A stretch of DNA of 64,000 nt from Paenibacillus thiaminolyticus (GTDB taxonomy: Bacteria; Bacillota; Bacilli; Paenibacillales; Paenibacillaceae), in assembly GCF_007066085.1 (NCBI RefSeq), contig NZ_CP041405.1, positions 1,302,001 through 1,366,000 on the forward strand, written 5' to 3'. Within the stretch, counting starts at the first letter, position 1; the number at the start of each line of letters is the position of its first letter. Under the pieces are notes generated by a model. It saw only the letters and a list, made by a program, of their open reading frames with translations. It searched no databases and was not told where the DNA came from. Positions 9,035 through 17,614 of this stretch are shown here, piece after piece. Position numbers and translations under genes: made by a program.

Positions 9035-9559
9035 TCAATACATCAAGATAACGGCCAACAAGCCGCTCAAAACGCCGAGACTCCGGCACATCGTGCCATA
9101 CCGCTGGTATTCCTCCCGGGCCACGAATTCTTCCTGCTCCAGCTGCTTGATCGCATGGCGGATATGCTTGCGCTGATCGTCGCGATCGCTGATGCCGAGG
9201 CTGTAGCCCAATTCGAGCAGAATGCGCAGGTCTTCGTTCGCCAGCGCCGTATTCCCGCGATGGCGTTCCCAGGACAACTGCCACGCTTCGCGGGCAGTGA
9301 GCGGGACCGCATCCGCGGCGTCCATCGCCTGCGCCGCATCGGCGAAGACGGCGCGCAGCGGATGCGGAAGCTGACGGCTAATCTCGGCGAACGCCGCAGC
9401 AAGCGGCGTGTAGCCGTACACGATGGCCGTCTCGAGCCGCTGAAGCGTATGGTTGAGCAGGCGGAGTTGCTTCGGCCGCGCTGCGAAGGAAGCGGACTTG
9501 AGCCAGCCGATGCTGGCTGCTGCGGCGATCAAGATGGCCGATCCGAGCAGCTTGACCAT
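9035..9559 (-). CDS. spoIIIAB: Stage III sporulation protein AB
   Basis: 174 residues with a signal-anchor-like N-terminal helix (LLGSAILIAAAASIGWL), a helical cytosolic-type body similar to type II secretion GspF proteins, and a C-terminal membrane helix (GVLSGLLAVILMY). ATG at 9559 has GGAGGCAGGCGGA upstream. It overlaps the spoIIIAA stop by 31 bp, suggesting translational coupling. Confidence 0.94.
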   Translation of the reverse strand: MVKLLGSAILIAAAASIGWLKSASFAARPKQLRLLNHTLQRLETAIVYGYTPLAAAFAEISRQLPHPLRAVFADAAQAMDAADAVPLTAREAWQLSWERHRGNTALANEDLRILLELGYSLGISDRDDQRKHIRHAIKQLEQEEFVAREEYQRYGTMCRSLGVLSGLLAVILMY

Positions 9560-10554
9560 TCCGCCTGCCTCCCCTCCATCGGCAGCACGGGCTTCTGCAG
9601 CACTCTGCCTTTCTCGTCGTATATTTTGCGCTGCCATTCCCTTTTGGTCCGGCGGAGCGTGACAATTCGGCGGAAAGTCCCTTCCTCGAGCAGCTGCCGA
9701 AGGCCGGGGCGTCGCAGCAGATCGTCCATATCCTCGGCATGCGCGGTCGATATGAGGCGGATGCCGGCATGCATCGCCTCTCTCATCGCCAGCACATCTT
9801 CCTCCCGTCCCATCTCGTCAACAGCCAGCACGTCGGGCGACATCGAACGGATGAACATCATCATCCCTTCCGCCTTGGGGCACCCGTCCATCACGTCGGT
9901 CCGATAGCCGAGATCATAGCTCGGCACGCCCTTGATGCAGCCGGCAATCTCGGACCGCTCGTCGACGACGCCTACCTTGAGCGCCTTCCACCTCGCTTCG
10001 GGATGATGCCATAATCCGCTGCTGATCGCCCGCACAAGGTCGCGCAGCAGTGTCGTCTTGCCCTGCTGCGGAGGCGACACGATCAGCGTATGATGAACAT
10101 GCGCATGCTTGAAATCAAGCAGCATCGGCATGACCGGCGCCGCGATGCCGTGCACCTCGCGCGCAATCCGCAGATTGAAGCCGGTAATCTCCCGCAGATG
10201 GCTTACCCGGCCTTGTGTGAGCACCGTGCGTCCGGCGAGGCCAATCCGGTGTCCGCCGGGAATCGTGACGAATCCGCGGCGCAATTCTTCCTCCATCGTG
10301 TACAACGAATGATTCGTTATCAGATCGAGAAGCTGATGCCCATCCTCCCGGCTTGGGCGGTAGGCGGCATCCGGATTGTCCGTCCGCTCCCCACGCTCCG
10401 TCACGAGCTGGAAGTCGCCCATGACGCCGATTTCGAGCGGACGTCCTACGCGGATGCGAATCTCCTCCAGCTCCCGATATGTGCCGGCGGGCAGCCGCAT
10501 CAGAATTGACTTGAGCATCGGCGGCAGCACCGCCGACCAGCTTAGCGCTTCCAT
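9529..10554 (-). CDS. spoIIIAA: Stage III sporulation protein AA (secretion-type ATPase)
   Basis: 341-residue ATPase related to type II/IV secretion ATPases, thought to energise the mother cell-forespore channel. Walker A is SPPQQGKTTLLRDL, Walker B is in VLAVDEMGREED, and LISTAHAE follows. It is first in the operon, behind a sigma-E-like promoter. The ATG at 10554 has GGGAGGGA at good spacing; in-frame ATGs farther upstream are less well placed. Confidence 0.96.
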   Translation of the reverse strand: MEALSWSAVLPPMLKSILMRLPAGTYRELEEIRIRVGRPLEIGVMGDFQLVTERGERTDNPDAAYRPSREDGHQLLDLITNHSLYTMEEELRRGFVTIPGGHRIGLAGRTVLTQGRVSHLREITGFNLRIAREVHGIAAPVMPMLLDFKHAHVHHTLIVSPPQQGKTTLLRDLVRAISSGLWHHPEARWKALKVGVVDERSEIAGCIKGVPSYDLGYRTDVMDGCPKAEGMMMFIRSMSPDVLAVDEMGREEDVLAMREAMHAGIRLISTAHAEDMDDLLRRPGLRQLLEEGTFRRIVTLRRTKREWQRKIYDEKGRVLQKPVLPMEGRQAEWSSCSDRPS

Positions 10555-10611
10555 TGGCATTCCCTCCCGTGTCATCATTCGACAGCCGGACAACCTTGGC
10601 TTGTATCCCTA

Positions 10612-10640
10612 TATGTATGGCGCCGCGCCGCTTTTTATGC
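10612..10640 (-). promoter_or_regulatory. Sigma-E-type promoter of the spoIIIA operon
   Basis: Minus strand -35 GCATAAA (10640-10634), 14-bp spacer, -10 CATACATA (10619-10612). The known sigma-E consensus is KMATATW with CATACAMT about 14 bp away; six of seven and six of eight positions agree. spoIIIA operons are known to be transcribed by mother-cell sigma-E. Confidence 0.75.
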
Positions 10641-10674
10641 CCTCGCCGGGCCCGGCGCCTCGAATACCCGGTTC

Positions 10675-10944
10675 CTACTTTTTCAAAATGCCAATTAGCA
10701 GACAAGATACCCCGACCGCAATCCAGGCGATCTTGCTCCAGTTCAGCTTGTCTGCGATGCCGATGAGACCGATGGTCGTCGTCGCGATGAGAACGAGCGG
10801 ACCGACTAGCGCAAGCATAGAATTAACGGCCAGCGCCTTCTCCGGCTCATTCAGCTTGAGCATAATCAGAGCCGCAGTGATTTCCAGGCAGCCCGATATG
10901 ATACGGAGCCCTGACATACTGGCTACAAATTTATCGACGGACAA
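10675..10944 (-). CDS. yqhV: YqhV family (DUF2619) membrane protein
   Basis: 89 residues with three predicted transmembrane helices. The B. subtilis yqhV gene has the same place just upstream of spoIIIAA. TTG at 10944 is chosen because AAAGGAGGTG lies five bases upstream; the ATG farther upstream (11001) has no such signal. Function unknown. Confidence 0.85.
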   Translation of the reverse strand: MSVDKFVASMSGLRIISGCLEITAALIMLKLNEPEKALAVNSMLALVGPLVLIATTTIGLIGIADKLNWSKIAWIAVGVSCLLIGILKK

Positions 10945-11210
10945 CTTGGCACCTCCTTTCGCTGCAACGGTAACGGTTGAGCGGATCCTATTCTTCGGCA
11001 TTTGACACCCGCAGGCTCAACACGTGTGCCTGTCCTTTTCCGTATATTGACCATTGTATGCGTACAACCGTCCCGTTCATGCTCGTCCTTTCGAACATCC
11101 CATCTTCTCCCTTGCCCCCACTTCCCGCCCGGGTAGGCACCTGTCAGCAGGCGGGCGCATATATTGCTTGCATGATTCGACTAATCTGGGGACATGAAGG
11201 GGATTATGTG

Positions 11211-12026
11211 ATGAGTCTTTCTGAACCTCAAATCGAACTATGGCCTCGCGCCATGGTAGATCCGAGCGGAGTACGAACCCACAAGCCGAGAACAACCGGA
11301 TTGACGATGGTAATGGACAAAGGCTTGGGAGCGAACGCATTTACCGATCTGCTCTCTTCAGCTCATGAGCATATCGATATCATTAAGCTGGGCTTCGGCA
11401 CGGCTGCGGTTACGCCGGCCCCGCTGTTGTCATGGAAGCTGGACACAGCGCGGCAGTATGGCGTTACGGTTATGCCAGGGGGGACATTTCTCGAATACGC
11501 CGTCGCCAAAGGCATGGTCGAACCATTTTTTCATATGATGAAAGAAATGGGCTTCACTGGAATCGAAGTATCTGACGGGACGATCGCGCTGCCGCGGCAG
11601 AAGCGCAATGACCTGATCCAACGCGCCCGCGAGGAAGGGTTCTTCGTCTGCTCCGAATATGGAAAGAAAGCGGCCGGCTCCACCTTCATTTGGGATGATG
11701 TTTTGGAAGCGTTCAATGAAGATATTGCGCATGGCGCCGAATGGATGACGCTTGAAGGCAGAGAATCGGGAGCAGGTGTAGGCGTATTTGACGAGCGGGG
11801 GATCTGCGATACGGAGATGGTGTCGCTGATTGCCGAAGCGGTCCACTCCCCGCAGCGGCTCATGTGGGAGGCTCCGCGCAAGGCTCAGCAGACCGCCATT
11901 CTCCGAACGCTCGGTCCGCAAGCCAATCTGGGCAATATCGCGCCGGATGATATTATCGCTTGCGAGGCGCTTCGGCGGGGACTTCGTTCGGATACGATGG
12001 GTCATTTGCTGGATACGGTGAAGTAG
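11211..12026 (+). CDS. comA: Phosphosulfolactate synthase (ComA/YitD family)
   Basis: Adds sulfite to phosphoenolpyruvate to give (R)-phosphosulfolactate. 271 residues of the ComA TIM-barrel family: TMVMDKGLG near the N-terminus, IDIIKLGFGTA, GGTFLEYA, GIEVSDGTI, and EGRESGAGVG. comB follows 59 bp downstream, so the pair makes sulfolactate, which is abundant in B. subtilis spores; B. subtilis has the same pair as yitD/yitC. The ATG at 11211 has AAGGGG upstream. The position beside spoIIIA fits a sporulation role (inference). Confidence 0.93.
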   Translation: MSLSEPQIELWPRAMVDPSGVRTHKPRTTGLTMVMDKGLGANAFTDLLSSAHEHIDIIKLGFGTAAVTPAPLLSWKLDTARQYGVTVMPGGTFLEYAVAKGMVEPFFHMMKEMGFTGIEVSDGTIALPRQKRNDLIQRAREEGFFVCSEYGKKAAGSTFIWDDVLEAFNEDIAHGAEWMTLEGRESGAGVGVFDERGICDTEMVSLIAEAVHSPQRLMWEAPRKAQQTAILRTLGPQANLGNIAPDDIIACEALRRGLRSDTMGHLLDTVK

Positions 12027-12085
12027 AGCCGCAATCTAACGGCATCGCCAGTGCGAATTCGAGAGAGAGGGAGGGGGGAGCACCT

Positions 12086-12808
12086 ATGCAAGTCGATGTC
12101 ATAGCTAGCGTCAATGAAGCAAGAGCGATTGAACTGGCTAACCGGACGGTCATCGTCATCGATGTGCTTCGGGCCACGAGCACCATCATTACCGCGCTGG
12201 CGCACGGGGCAGCAGGCATCCTGCCGGTCGAAACGGTCCAGCAGGCCAAGCAAGCTGCCCGTGACGGGGACATAACGGGAGGCGAGCGTAATTGCAAAAA
12301 AATACCGGGATTCGATGCCGGCAATTCTCCGTTCGAATATATGGGCGAGAGCGTATACGGGAGGCGTGTCGTGTTGACGACGTCGAACGGGACACGGGCC
12401 ATTCACAAAGCGTCGAAAGCCGATGTCATATTGGCCGGCGCCTTCCTTAACGCGTCGGAATGCGCGCGCACCGCCTACCAATTGCGCAAAGACATTGCGC
12501 TATTATGCGCCGGCACGCAAGATGAGTTCGCCTTCGAGGACGCTCTATGCGCCGGTCTCATCGTTGCCGAGCTGTTCCGGCTTGGCTGCCCGGAACAGGA
12601 GATGCGTACGAATGATCTCGGAAGCATTCTTATCAGCGCCTATCAACACCATGCAGGAGAGATTCCGGCTGCGCTGCTCGCCTGCTCCGGCGGCATGCGC
12701 CTTGCCAAGCTGGGCTACGCCAAGGATGTTGAATTCTGTGCCGGCATCGATACGGTGTCGGTCGTACCGGTATGGGTTCAGCAGATGATGCTTCCGTTTG
12801 CGCCATAG
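12086..12808 (+). CDS. comB: 2-phosphosulfolactate phosphatase (ComB family)
   Basis: 240 residues. Mg-dependent hydrolysis of phosphosulfolactate to sulfolactate. ComB family signatures are [13 protein letters not shown] near the N-terminus, TSNGTRAI, and [29 protein letters not shown] sits five bases before the ATG. It is co-directional with comA. Confidence 0.93.
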   Translation: MQVDVIASVNEARAIELANRTVIVIDVLRATSTIITALAHGAAGILPVETVQQAKQAARDGDITGGERNCKKIPGFDAGNSPFEYMGESVYGRRVVLTTSNGTRAIHKASKADVILAGAFLNASECARTAYQLRKDIALLCAGTQDEFAFEDALCAGLIVAELFRLGCPEQEMRTNDLGSILISAYQHHAGEIPAALLACSGGMRLAKLGYAKDVEFCAGIDTVSVVPVWVQQMMLPFAP

Positions 12809-12948
12809 GACGCGGCAGTTCATGGATGATAAGGTATGATCATTGTTCTAAACGGAGAGGGCTTGTTCATACAGTAAATAGAGGATGTTCAATACGTCCC
12901 CTTTTGATCAATTGGACGGACAAACTTTCTTGTCGAGGAGCAATAATC

Positions 12949-13410
12949 ATGAATGGCGAGTTGGTACTGGTTGTACTCATTGTTGTCGGACTGGTCAGCC
13001 GTTCTCCGATCATTACGACGGCTGCATGCATCCTGCTTATCGTCAAGCTCGTACATCTGGAACGGTATCTGCCTGCCATCGAGCGGAGAGGACTGGAATT
13101 GGGGCTGCTGTTCCTGACGATAGCCGTACTTGTTCCCTTCGCCGCCGAGCGGATTACGTCCGAACATCTATGGAGCACACTGACATCTTGGCCGGGAATT
13201 ATCGCGTTGGCCGGCGGCGCTATCGCCACATCCATGAACGGCAGAGGCCTGGAGCTGCTGAAAACAGATCCTCAGATGATCGTTGGCCTCGTTGCCGGGT
13301 CTCTTATCGGGATCATTCTATTGCGGGGCGTGCCTGTGGGTCCGCTGATGGCGGCCGGAATCACAGCCTTGCTCTTGACTATTAGCCGGTGGATTATTGA
13401 TAAGTTCTAG
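12949..13410 (+). CDS. DUF441/UPF0756 family membrane protein
   Basis: 153 residues, about four to five hydrophobic helices with the characteristic [15 protein letters not shown] and [21 protein letters not shown]. subtilis YtwI is a homologue. The family has no assigned function. ATG at 12949 follows GAGGAG. A terminator separates it from the convergent lysC. Confidence 0.85.
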   Translation: MNGELVLVVLIVVGLVSRSPIITTAACILLIVKLVHLERYLPAIERRGLELGLLFLTIAVLVPFAAERITSEHLWSTLTSWPGIIALAGGAIATSMNGRGLELLKTDPQMIVGLVAGSLIGIILLRGVPVGPLMAAGITALLLTISRWIIDKF

Positions 13411-13446
13411 CCGCTTCTCCCCGCCTCTTATTTGAGGCATGACAAC

Positions 13447-13470
13447 AAGCCGGCCCTCGCGGACCGGCTT
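13447..13470. terminator. Bidirectional terminator between the DUF441 gene and lysC
   Basis: AAGCCGG/CCGGCTT stem with an extra inner CC/GG pair, in the 94-bp gap between convergent genes. T-runs are weak on both sides. Confidence 0.6.
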
Positions 13471-13504
13471 ATCTTGTGCACAGCTTCCTATATTTATCTG
13501 CGAT

Positions 13505-14758
13505 TTATCTGCGGTCTTTCGGACCGCCGACGAACGCTTCCTCTACCGCATCAAGCCCGTATGAAGTGTGAAGTGCAGCAATAATATCATTCAGCTTGGA
13601 GTTCAACACGACGCAGGACACTTTGATCTCGGAGGTGCTTACCATTTTAATGCTAACGCCTGTCTCCGAGATGACACGGAACATTTGCGCCGCGACACCA
13701 GGGTGGCTGACCATGCCCGCGCCGACGATCGAGATTTTGACCAGATCCGCTTCAGAGGTCACTTCGCGGTAAGGAACTTCACTCCGGATGTTCTCCAGTA
13801 CCTGAACAGCGCGATCCCGGTCATGCAGCGCGGTCGTGAACGAGAAATCGGCTTCCCCGTTCGTTACCCCGCTCTGAACGATGATATCTACATCGATCTG
13901 CGCATCGGCGAGCGCGCCGAACATGCGGGCGAGCACCCCCGGAAGATCGGCTACGCCCAGAACACTAATGCGCGCCACATTTTTGTCATAGGCGATGCCG
14001 CTAACGACCACCCCTTGCTCCATCTTCGCTTCCTCCTTCACATAGGTCCCTTCATTGTAATTGAAGCTTGATCGCACGACGAGACAGACCTTGTTATGCT
14101 TCGCATATTCTACAGCCCGGGGGTGAAGAACCGCCGCGCCAAGATTGGCCAGCTCCAGCATTTCATCGTATGAGATCTCCTTCAGCTTGCGCGCACGGCG
14201 CACGATTCTCGGATCGGTAGAATAGATTCCGTCGACATCCGTATAGATTTCACACACATCGGCTTCAATCGCCGCAGCCAGCGCGACCGCCGTCGTGTCG
14301 GATCCGCCGCGGCCGAGGGTTGTAATCTCTCCATCCTCGGTCATGCCTTGGAAGCCGGCGACGATAACAATGTTCCCCGCTTGCAGCGCCGCATGCACGC
14401 GCTCCGGAACGATGTCCATAATACGCGCCTTCCCATGCGTGGCATCGGTCCGGAAGCCCGCCTGCCAGCCGGTCATCGACATGGACGCATGGCCCAGCTT
14501 CTGGATGGCCATCGATAACAGGGACACCGAGATCTGCTCGCCCGTTGTCAGCAGCATATCCATCTCACGTGCCGGCAGTTGATCGTTTATACTTTTCGCT
14601 TGATCAATCAAATCATCCGTCGTATCGCCCATCGCAGACACAACGACAACACATTGGTGGCCTTCTAATTTTTTCTGTACGATCCGTTCGGCAACCTGCT
14701 TCATCCGTTCGACCGTACCGACGGAGCTGCCTCCGAACTTCATAACGTATAGTGCCAC
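13505..14758 (-). CDS. lysC: Aspartate kinase
   Basis: Phosphorylates aspartate for lysine, threonine, methionine and diaminopimelate synthesis. 417 residues: kinase signature VMKFGGSSVG at the N-terminus, then TLGRGGSDTTAVALA, and two C-terminal ACT domains (ISVLGVADLPGVLARMFGAL and VSIVGAGMVSHPGVAAQMF types). Length and layout match the B. subtilis dapG/lysC class, in which an internal start makes a separate regulatory subunit. The start is GTG at 14758 with GGGAGTGA upstream. No lysine riboswitch is apparent in the leader. Confidence 0.95.
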   Translation of the reverse strand: MALYVMKFGGSSVGTVERMKQVAERIVQKKLEGHQCVVVVSAMGDTTDDLIDQAKSINDQLPAREMDMLLTTGEQISVSLLSMAIQKLGHASMSMTGWQAGFRTDATHGKARIMDIVPERVHAALQAGNIVIVAGFQGMTEDGEITTLGRGGSDTTAVALAAAIEADVCEIYTDVDGIYSTDPRIVRRARKLKEISYDEMLELANLGAAVLHPRAVEYAKHNKVCLVVRSSFNYNEGTYVKEEAKMEQGVVVSGIAYDKNVARISVLGVADLPGVLARMFGALADAQIDVDIIVQSGVTNGEADFSFTTALHDRDRAVQVLENIRSEVPYREVTSEADLVKISIVGAGMVSHPGVAAQMFRVISETGVSIKMVSTSEIKVSCVVLNSKLNDIIAALHTSYGLDAVEEAFVGGPKDRR

Positions 14759-14806
14759 GCTGACTCACTCCCACCCTAAATGGACTGTATCAATCATTAA
14801 TTGCAT

Positions 14807-14812
14807 ATTATA
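14807..14812 (-). promoter_or_regulatory. Candidate -10 element for lysC
   Basis: TATAAT on the minus strand, 49 bases before the GTG start. No convincing -35 is present (TTCCAT at 17-bp spacing is poor), so only the -10 is reported. Confidence 0.4.
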
Positions 14813-14974
14813 GCACGTTTTTGGGTGGATGGAAGAAAAAAATACAAAAATCACGGACGTCCTGACACCCTTCATCGGAATTCGTTCGGATTGGGCAAAA
14901 TAGAAGATACTGTGCTCATGACCTTTGAATATCGTCCCCATCGCTCAGGACCTTTCTCTACTCATTTTGTACTC

Positions 14975-15185
14975 CTTCTGTACCCATCCAATGATTCTCC
15001 CAGACACTCAGGTAAACTCGCTTATCCTTATGCTAAACCTCCCAAATATTCAGGTAAGTTCGCGCATCCTCATAGCGAGTCTCCCGTACATTCAGGTAAC
15101 CCCGTATAACCTTATGACAAGCCTCCCATTCGTTAGGTAACCTTCTACATCCATATACCGAGTCTCCCAAGCGCTCAGGTCCTAC
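14975..15185. repeat. Degenerate intergenic tandem repeats (family also at 16.4-16.8 and 43.6-44.0 kb)
   Basis: The 600-bp gap between lysC and the transposase-like gene holds about four to five diverged units of roughly 50 bp, each with a TCTCCC...TCAGGTAA core and CTTATG or similar between them. In reverse complement they resemble the 56-bp units at 43.6 kb. No gene was found here. Confidence 0.6.
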
Positions 15186-15285
15186 AATCTTCAACAAATC
15201 GCTTCCTTATTAATGAGTCGGACATGCCACAACCAGGTTACGGTTTCAATGGACTTTTTTAGGGAATATCATCCCACTTTCATGC

Positions 15286-15334
15286 TTGATATGGAAACAT
15301 ATGTTTGGTATAATCAAAATGAGAACATTTGTTT
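15286..15334 (+). promoter_or_regulatory. Strong sigma-A promoter with two LexA-like operators
   Basis: -35 TTGATA (15286-15291), exactly 17 bp, then extended -10 TGGTATAAT (TATAAT at 15309-15314). AAACATATGTTT, a perfect palindrome (15295-15306), fills the spacer. GAACATTTGTTT (15323-15334) overlaps the expected transcription start. Both resemble the Gram-positive LexA/DinR box (core GAAC-N4-GTTC); the second has one core mismatch and the first has two. Confidence 0.7.
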
Positions 15335-15357
15335 GCATTTAAAAGGAGGCTGCTGGG

Positions 15358-16275
15358 ATGAATGGCTGGTCGAACGTCGGCACGTTGGAGGAGTTAATGA
15401 ATCTATTCCCTACAGAAGAATCATGCATTCCTGCTCTGTTTGCGTCGAGATGGCCTCATGGCTTTCGCTGCCCGAACTGCCGGCATGCCCGCGCCTATAT
15501 AATCCGAACAAGGCGGGTTCCTCTGTATGAATGCAGCGACTGCAAGCACCAGACGTCTCTGACGGCCGGCACAATTCTGGAAGGAAGCCGGACCTCTTTG
15601 CGGAAATGGATCGCAGCGATTTGGCTTGTCTCTCATCCTGATGAAGGAATTAATGCGGTTAGGCTGAGCTCTGTGCTTAAGATTACCTATAAAACAGCAT
15701 GGGCGATGCTGCATAAGATTCGGATAGCGATTAGTTGTGCCGATGAAGAAGAACGGCTTGATCATCGTGTGTTTGGCTTTATTGCCTTTAATGGCCCGCG
15801 CCAATATCCCAATGTCGAGCTGGGTCCGCGGGAGCAACCGATTATCGTGTCAGTCTCTTTGGATTCGAACGGGGAAGAACGTCAATATAAAATGAAGCAG
15901 ATTAACCGGCGGCATATATCCGGCAAGCTGTTGCTTCCTTGCGGCCGCGATCATTTTATTGCAGAACATGTCTCTGCGCCGGAGTCCATGATCTCTATCA
16001 TCCGCCAACGATTTCGGGTTAAGCAAAATAGTCCTCTGTATGGTGTGTTCCGGCGTGCGCAGCGTTGGTTATCCGAGACGTTCCGCGGAATTAGCGGCAA
16101 GTATTTGCAGTATTATTTGGACGAATTTTGTTATCGTGAAAATGCCGCCGCCCGCCAGACAGCAGGATGGGAACCCTTGGCGGCGATATGCTTTGCCAAC
16201 AACGGGGCAAGACGCCGTTATTTATGGAGGGTATCCTCCTCTAAAACTTCCGTTCACTTGCTTACGGCTGCCTAA
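15358..16275 (+). CDS. IS1595/ISXO2-like transposase-derived protein, catalytic residues lost
   Basis: 305 residues. An N-terminal zinc ribbon (CPNC near 37-40 and CSDC near 60-63) is followed by the ISXO2-type helix region (LTAGTILEGSRTSLRKWIAA, KTAWAMLHKIR). The C-terminus keeps the family end WLSETFRGISGKYLQYYLDEF. The active-site signatures of IS1595 transposases (VEVDETY, the SDG aspartate, the IE...LK stretch) are not recognisable. AAAAGGAGG precedes the ATG. No flanking inverted repeats or target duplication were found, so it looks like a domesticated protein rather than a mobile element. Function unknown. Confidence 0.75.
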   Translation: MNGWSNVGTLEELMNLFPTEESCIPALFASRWPHGFRCPNCRHARAYIIRTRRVPLYECSDCKHQTSLTAGTILEGSRTSLRKWIAAIWLVSHPDEGINAVRLSSVLKITYKTAWAMLHKIRIAISCADEEERLDHRVFGFIAFNGPRQYPNVELGPREQPIIVSVSLDSNGEERQYKMKQINRRHISGKLLLPCGRDHFIAEHVSAPESMISIIRQRFRVKQNSPLYGVFRRAQRWLSETFRGISGKYLQYYLDEFCYRENAAARQTAGWEPLAAICFANNGARRRYLWRVSSSKTSVHLLTAA

Positions 16276-16439
16276 AAGAATTGATGCAGGAATTCGGGAA
16301 AAATCTATGCCTGCTGGACTGATCAGTCCCTCTGTTCTTAGTAATTTTTCGTTGAGAATCCCACATCAAAAAGTTCCATTTTTTGATTGGGTCGTTTTTT
16401 TGCTGATCACAACATTATCGTGCTCCAGAGTAAAGCTTT

Positions 16440-16840
16440 CCTGAGTCACCGGGATAACGGAATGATGGATAATGAATGATGGATAATGGAATGAGTGCTA
16501 CCGAAATGAGGGATGAGAGGATATTGGTGTTGGCACTCCTCGCGAAAGAGAACCCTGAGCAAAGGGGATATTATGCATAAGGTAAAGATATAGAGATCCT
16601 GGTCTCGCAATCTGAACATCGTTATTCGTCATCTCAGGCATATTAAAGGTCATATCTCACGGTGTTTCTGGTTATCTCAGACAAATAGTTAACGGTAATG
16701 CCAGAGCGTATTTATGATTCTATGCAGGTAGAATGAATGGTTATGTTAGCGTAAACGGTCTTGATAGCCAGATCCTACACGCTTGACTTCCTGAGTTACG
16801 GGGATACTGTTCATAAGAGGTCGAGCATACTTATCTACAT
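16440..16840. repeat. Degenerate copies of the dispersed intergenic repeat
   Basis: The 700-bp gap between the transposase-like gene and efp has no gene. It holds scattered matches to the 43.6-kb unit: TTCCTGAGTCACCGGGATAA (from 16439), a GGGGATATTATGCATAAGG stretch (from about 16564) and TTCCTGAGTTACGGGGATAC (from about 16788), plus short ATGATGGATAATG duplications near 16460-16490. Confidence 0.6.
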
Positions 16841-16895
16841 AGATTCGCGGATGTGTAACAGTTTAAGAGATTTAAGACATCCGTATCCCCAAGGC

Positions 16896-16939
16896 AAGGC
16901 AACCCCCCGGAAGCGAGCTTGCTTCCGGGGGGTTGCCTT
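16896..16939 (-). terminator. Very strong hairpin downstream of efp
   Basis: A perfect 19-bp stem with loop GAGCTT, carrying a C6/G6 core (CCCCCCGG). It lies 38 bp past the efp stop. There is little U-tract beyond the paired TT ends. Confidence 0.75.
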
Positions 16940-16976
16940 TCGGAGCGGGCGATTACCGCCGTTCGCTAGTATTATG

Positions 16977-17534
16977 TTATGCGCGGGAAATATATTTACC
17001 TTCGCGCGTGTCGATCAGAAGGACGTCGCCTTCGTTGATGAACAGTGGCACTTGAACGTTGAGGCCGGTTTCCACGGTTGCGTTTTTCGTTGCGCCCGTT
17101 GCGGTGTTGCCCTTGACGCCCGGCTCTGTCTCAACGACCTTCAGCTCAACGCTGTTCGGGAGATTGATGCCGATAATCTCGCCTTGGTAGCTGCTGATAT
17201 GAACGATCATGTTGTCTTTGAGGAAGTTCAGTTCCCATTCGAGCTGATCCTTCGTCAGATTGAACTGATCATAGGACTCATTATCCATGAACGTATATTC
17301 ATCTCCGCTGTTGTACAGGTATTGTACTTCGCGGTTATCGATTTGCGCCCTCGCAAGCGTTTCGCCCGCGCGGAACGTTTTCTCCACCGTGTTGCCGTTG
17401 CGCAGGTTTTTCAACTTGGAGCGCACAAACGCGGCGCCTTTGCCCGGCTTCACATGCTGGAAATCGAGGACCGTAAAAATATCTCCGTCCACTTCAACTG
17501 TCAATCCTGTCTTAAAATCGTTAACTGATATCAT
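16977..17534 (-). CDS. efp: Elongation factor P
   Basis: 185 residues, the standard length. Relieves ribosome stalling at polyproline. N-terminal KOW domain with the tip lysine in KPGKGAAF (Lys32), then two OB domains ending [21 protein letters not shown] sequence ([18 protein letters not shown]). ATG at 17534 behind AGGAGGG. It is downstream of aroQ-pepQ as in B. subtilis, but yqhV does not follow. Confidence 0.97.
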   Translation of the reverse strand: MISVNDFKTGLTVEVDGDIFTVLDFQHVKPGKGAAFVRSKLKNLRNGNTVEKTFRAGETLARAQIDNREVQYLYNSGDEYTFMDNESYDQFNLTKDQLEWELNFLKDNMIVHISSYQGEIIGINLPNSVELKVVETEPGVKGNTATGATKNATVETGLNVQVPLFINEGDVLLIDTREGKYISRA

Positions 17535-17614
17535 TCGCTTGATTCCCTCCTACAATTATGCAACCCAGATTCCTTGGACGGAGTAGATCCCTGATGCTCC
17601 CCAATCCTGTCCGA

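Noticed and set aside
14759..15200. Lysine riboswitch upstream of lysC
   Set aside because: The leader between the -10 and the start codon is only about 45 bases, and no conserved L-box elements are visible; the region holds diverged repeats.
15210..16440. Complete active insertion sequence
   Set aside because: No terminal inverted repeats or target duplication were found, and the transposase lacks recognisable catalytic residues.
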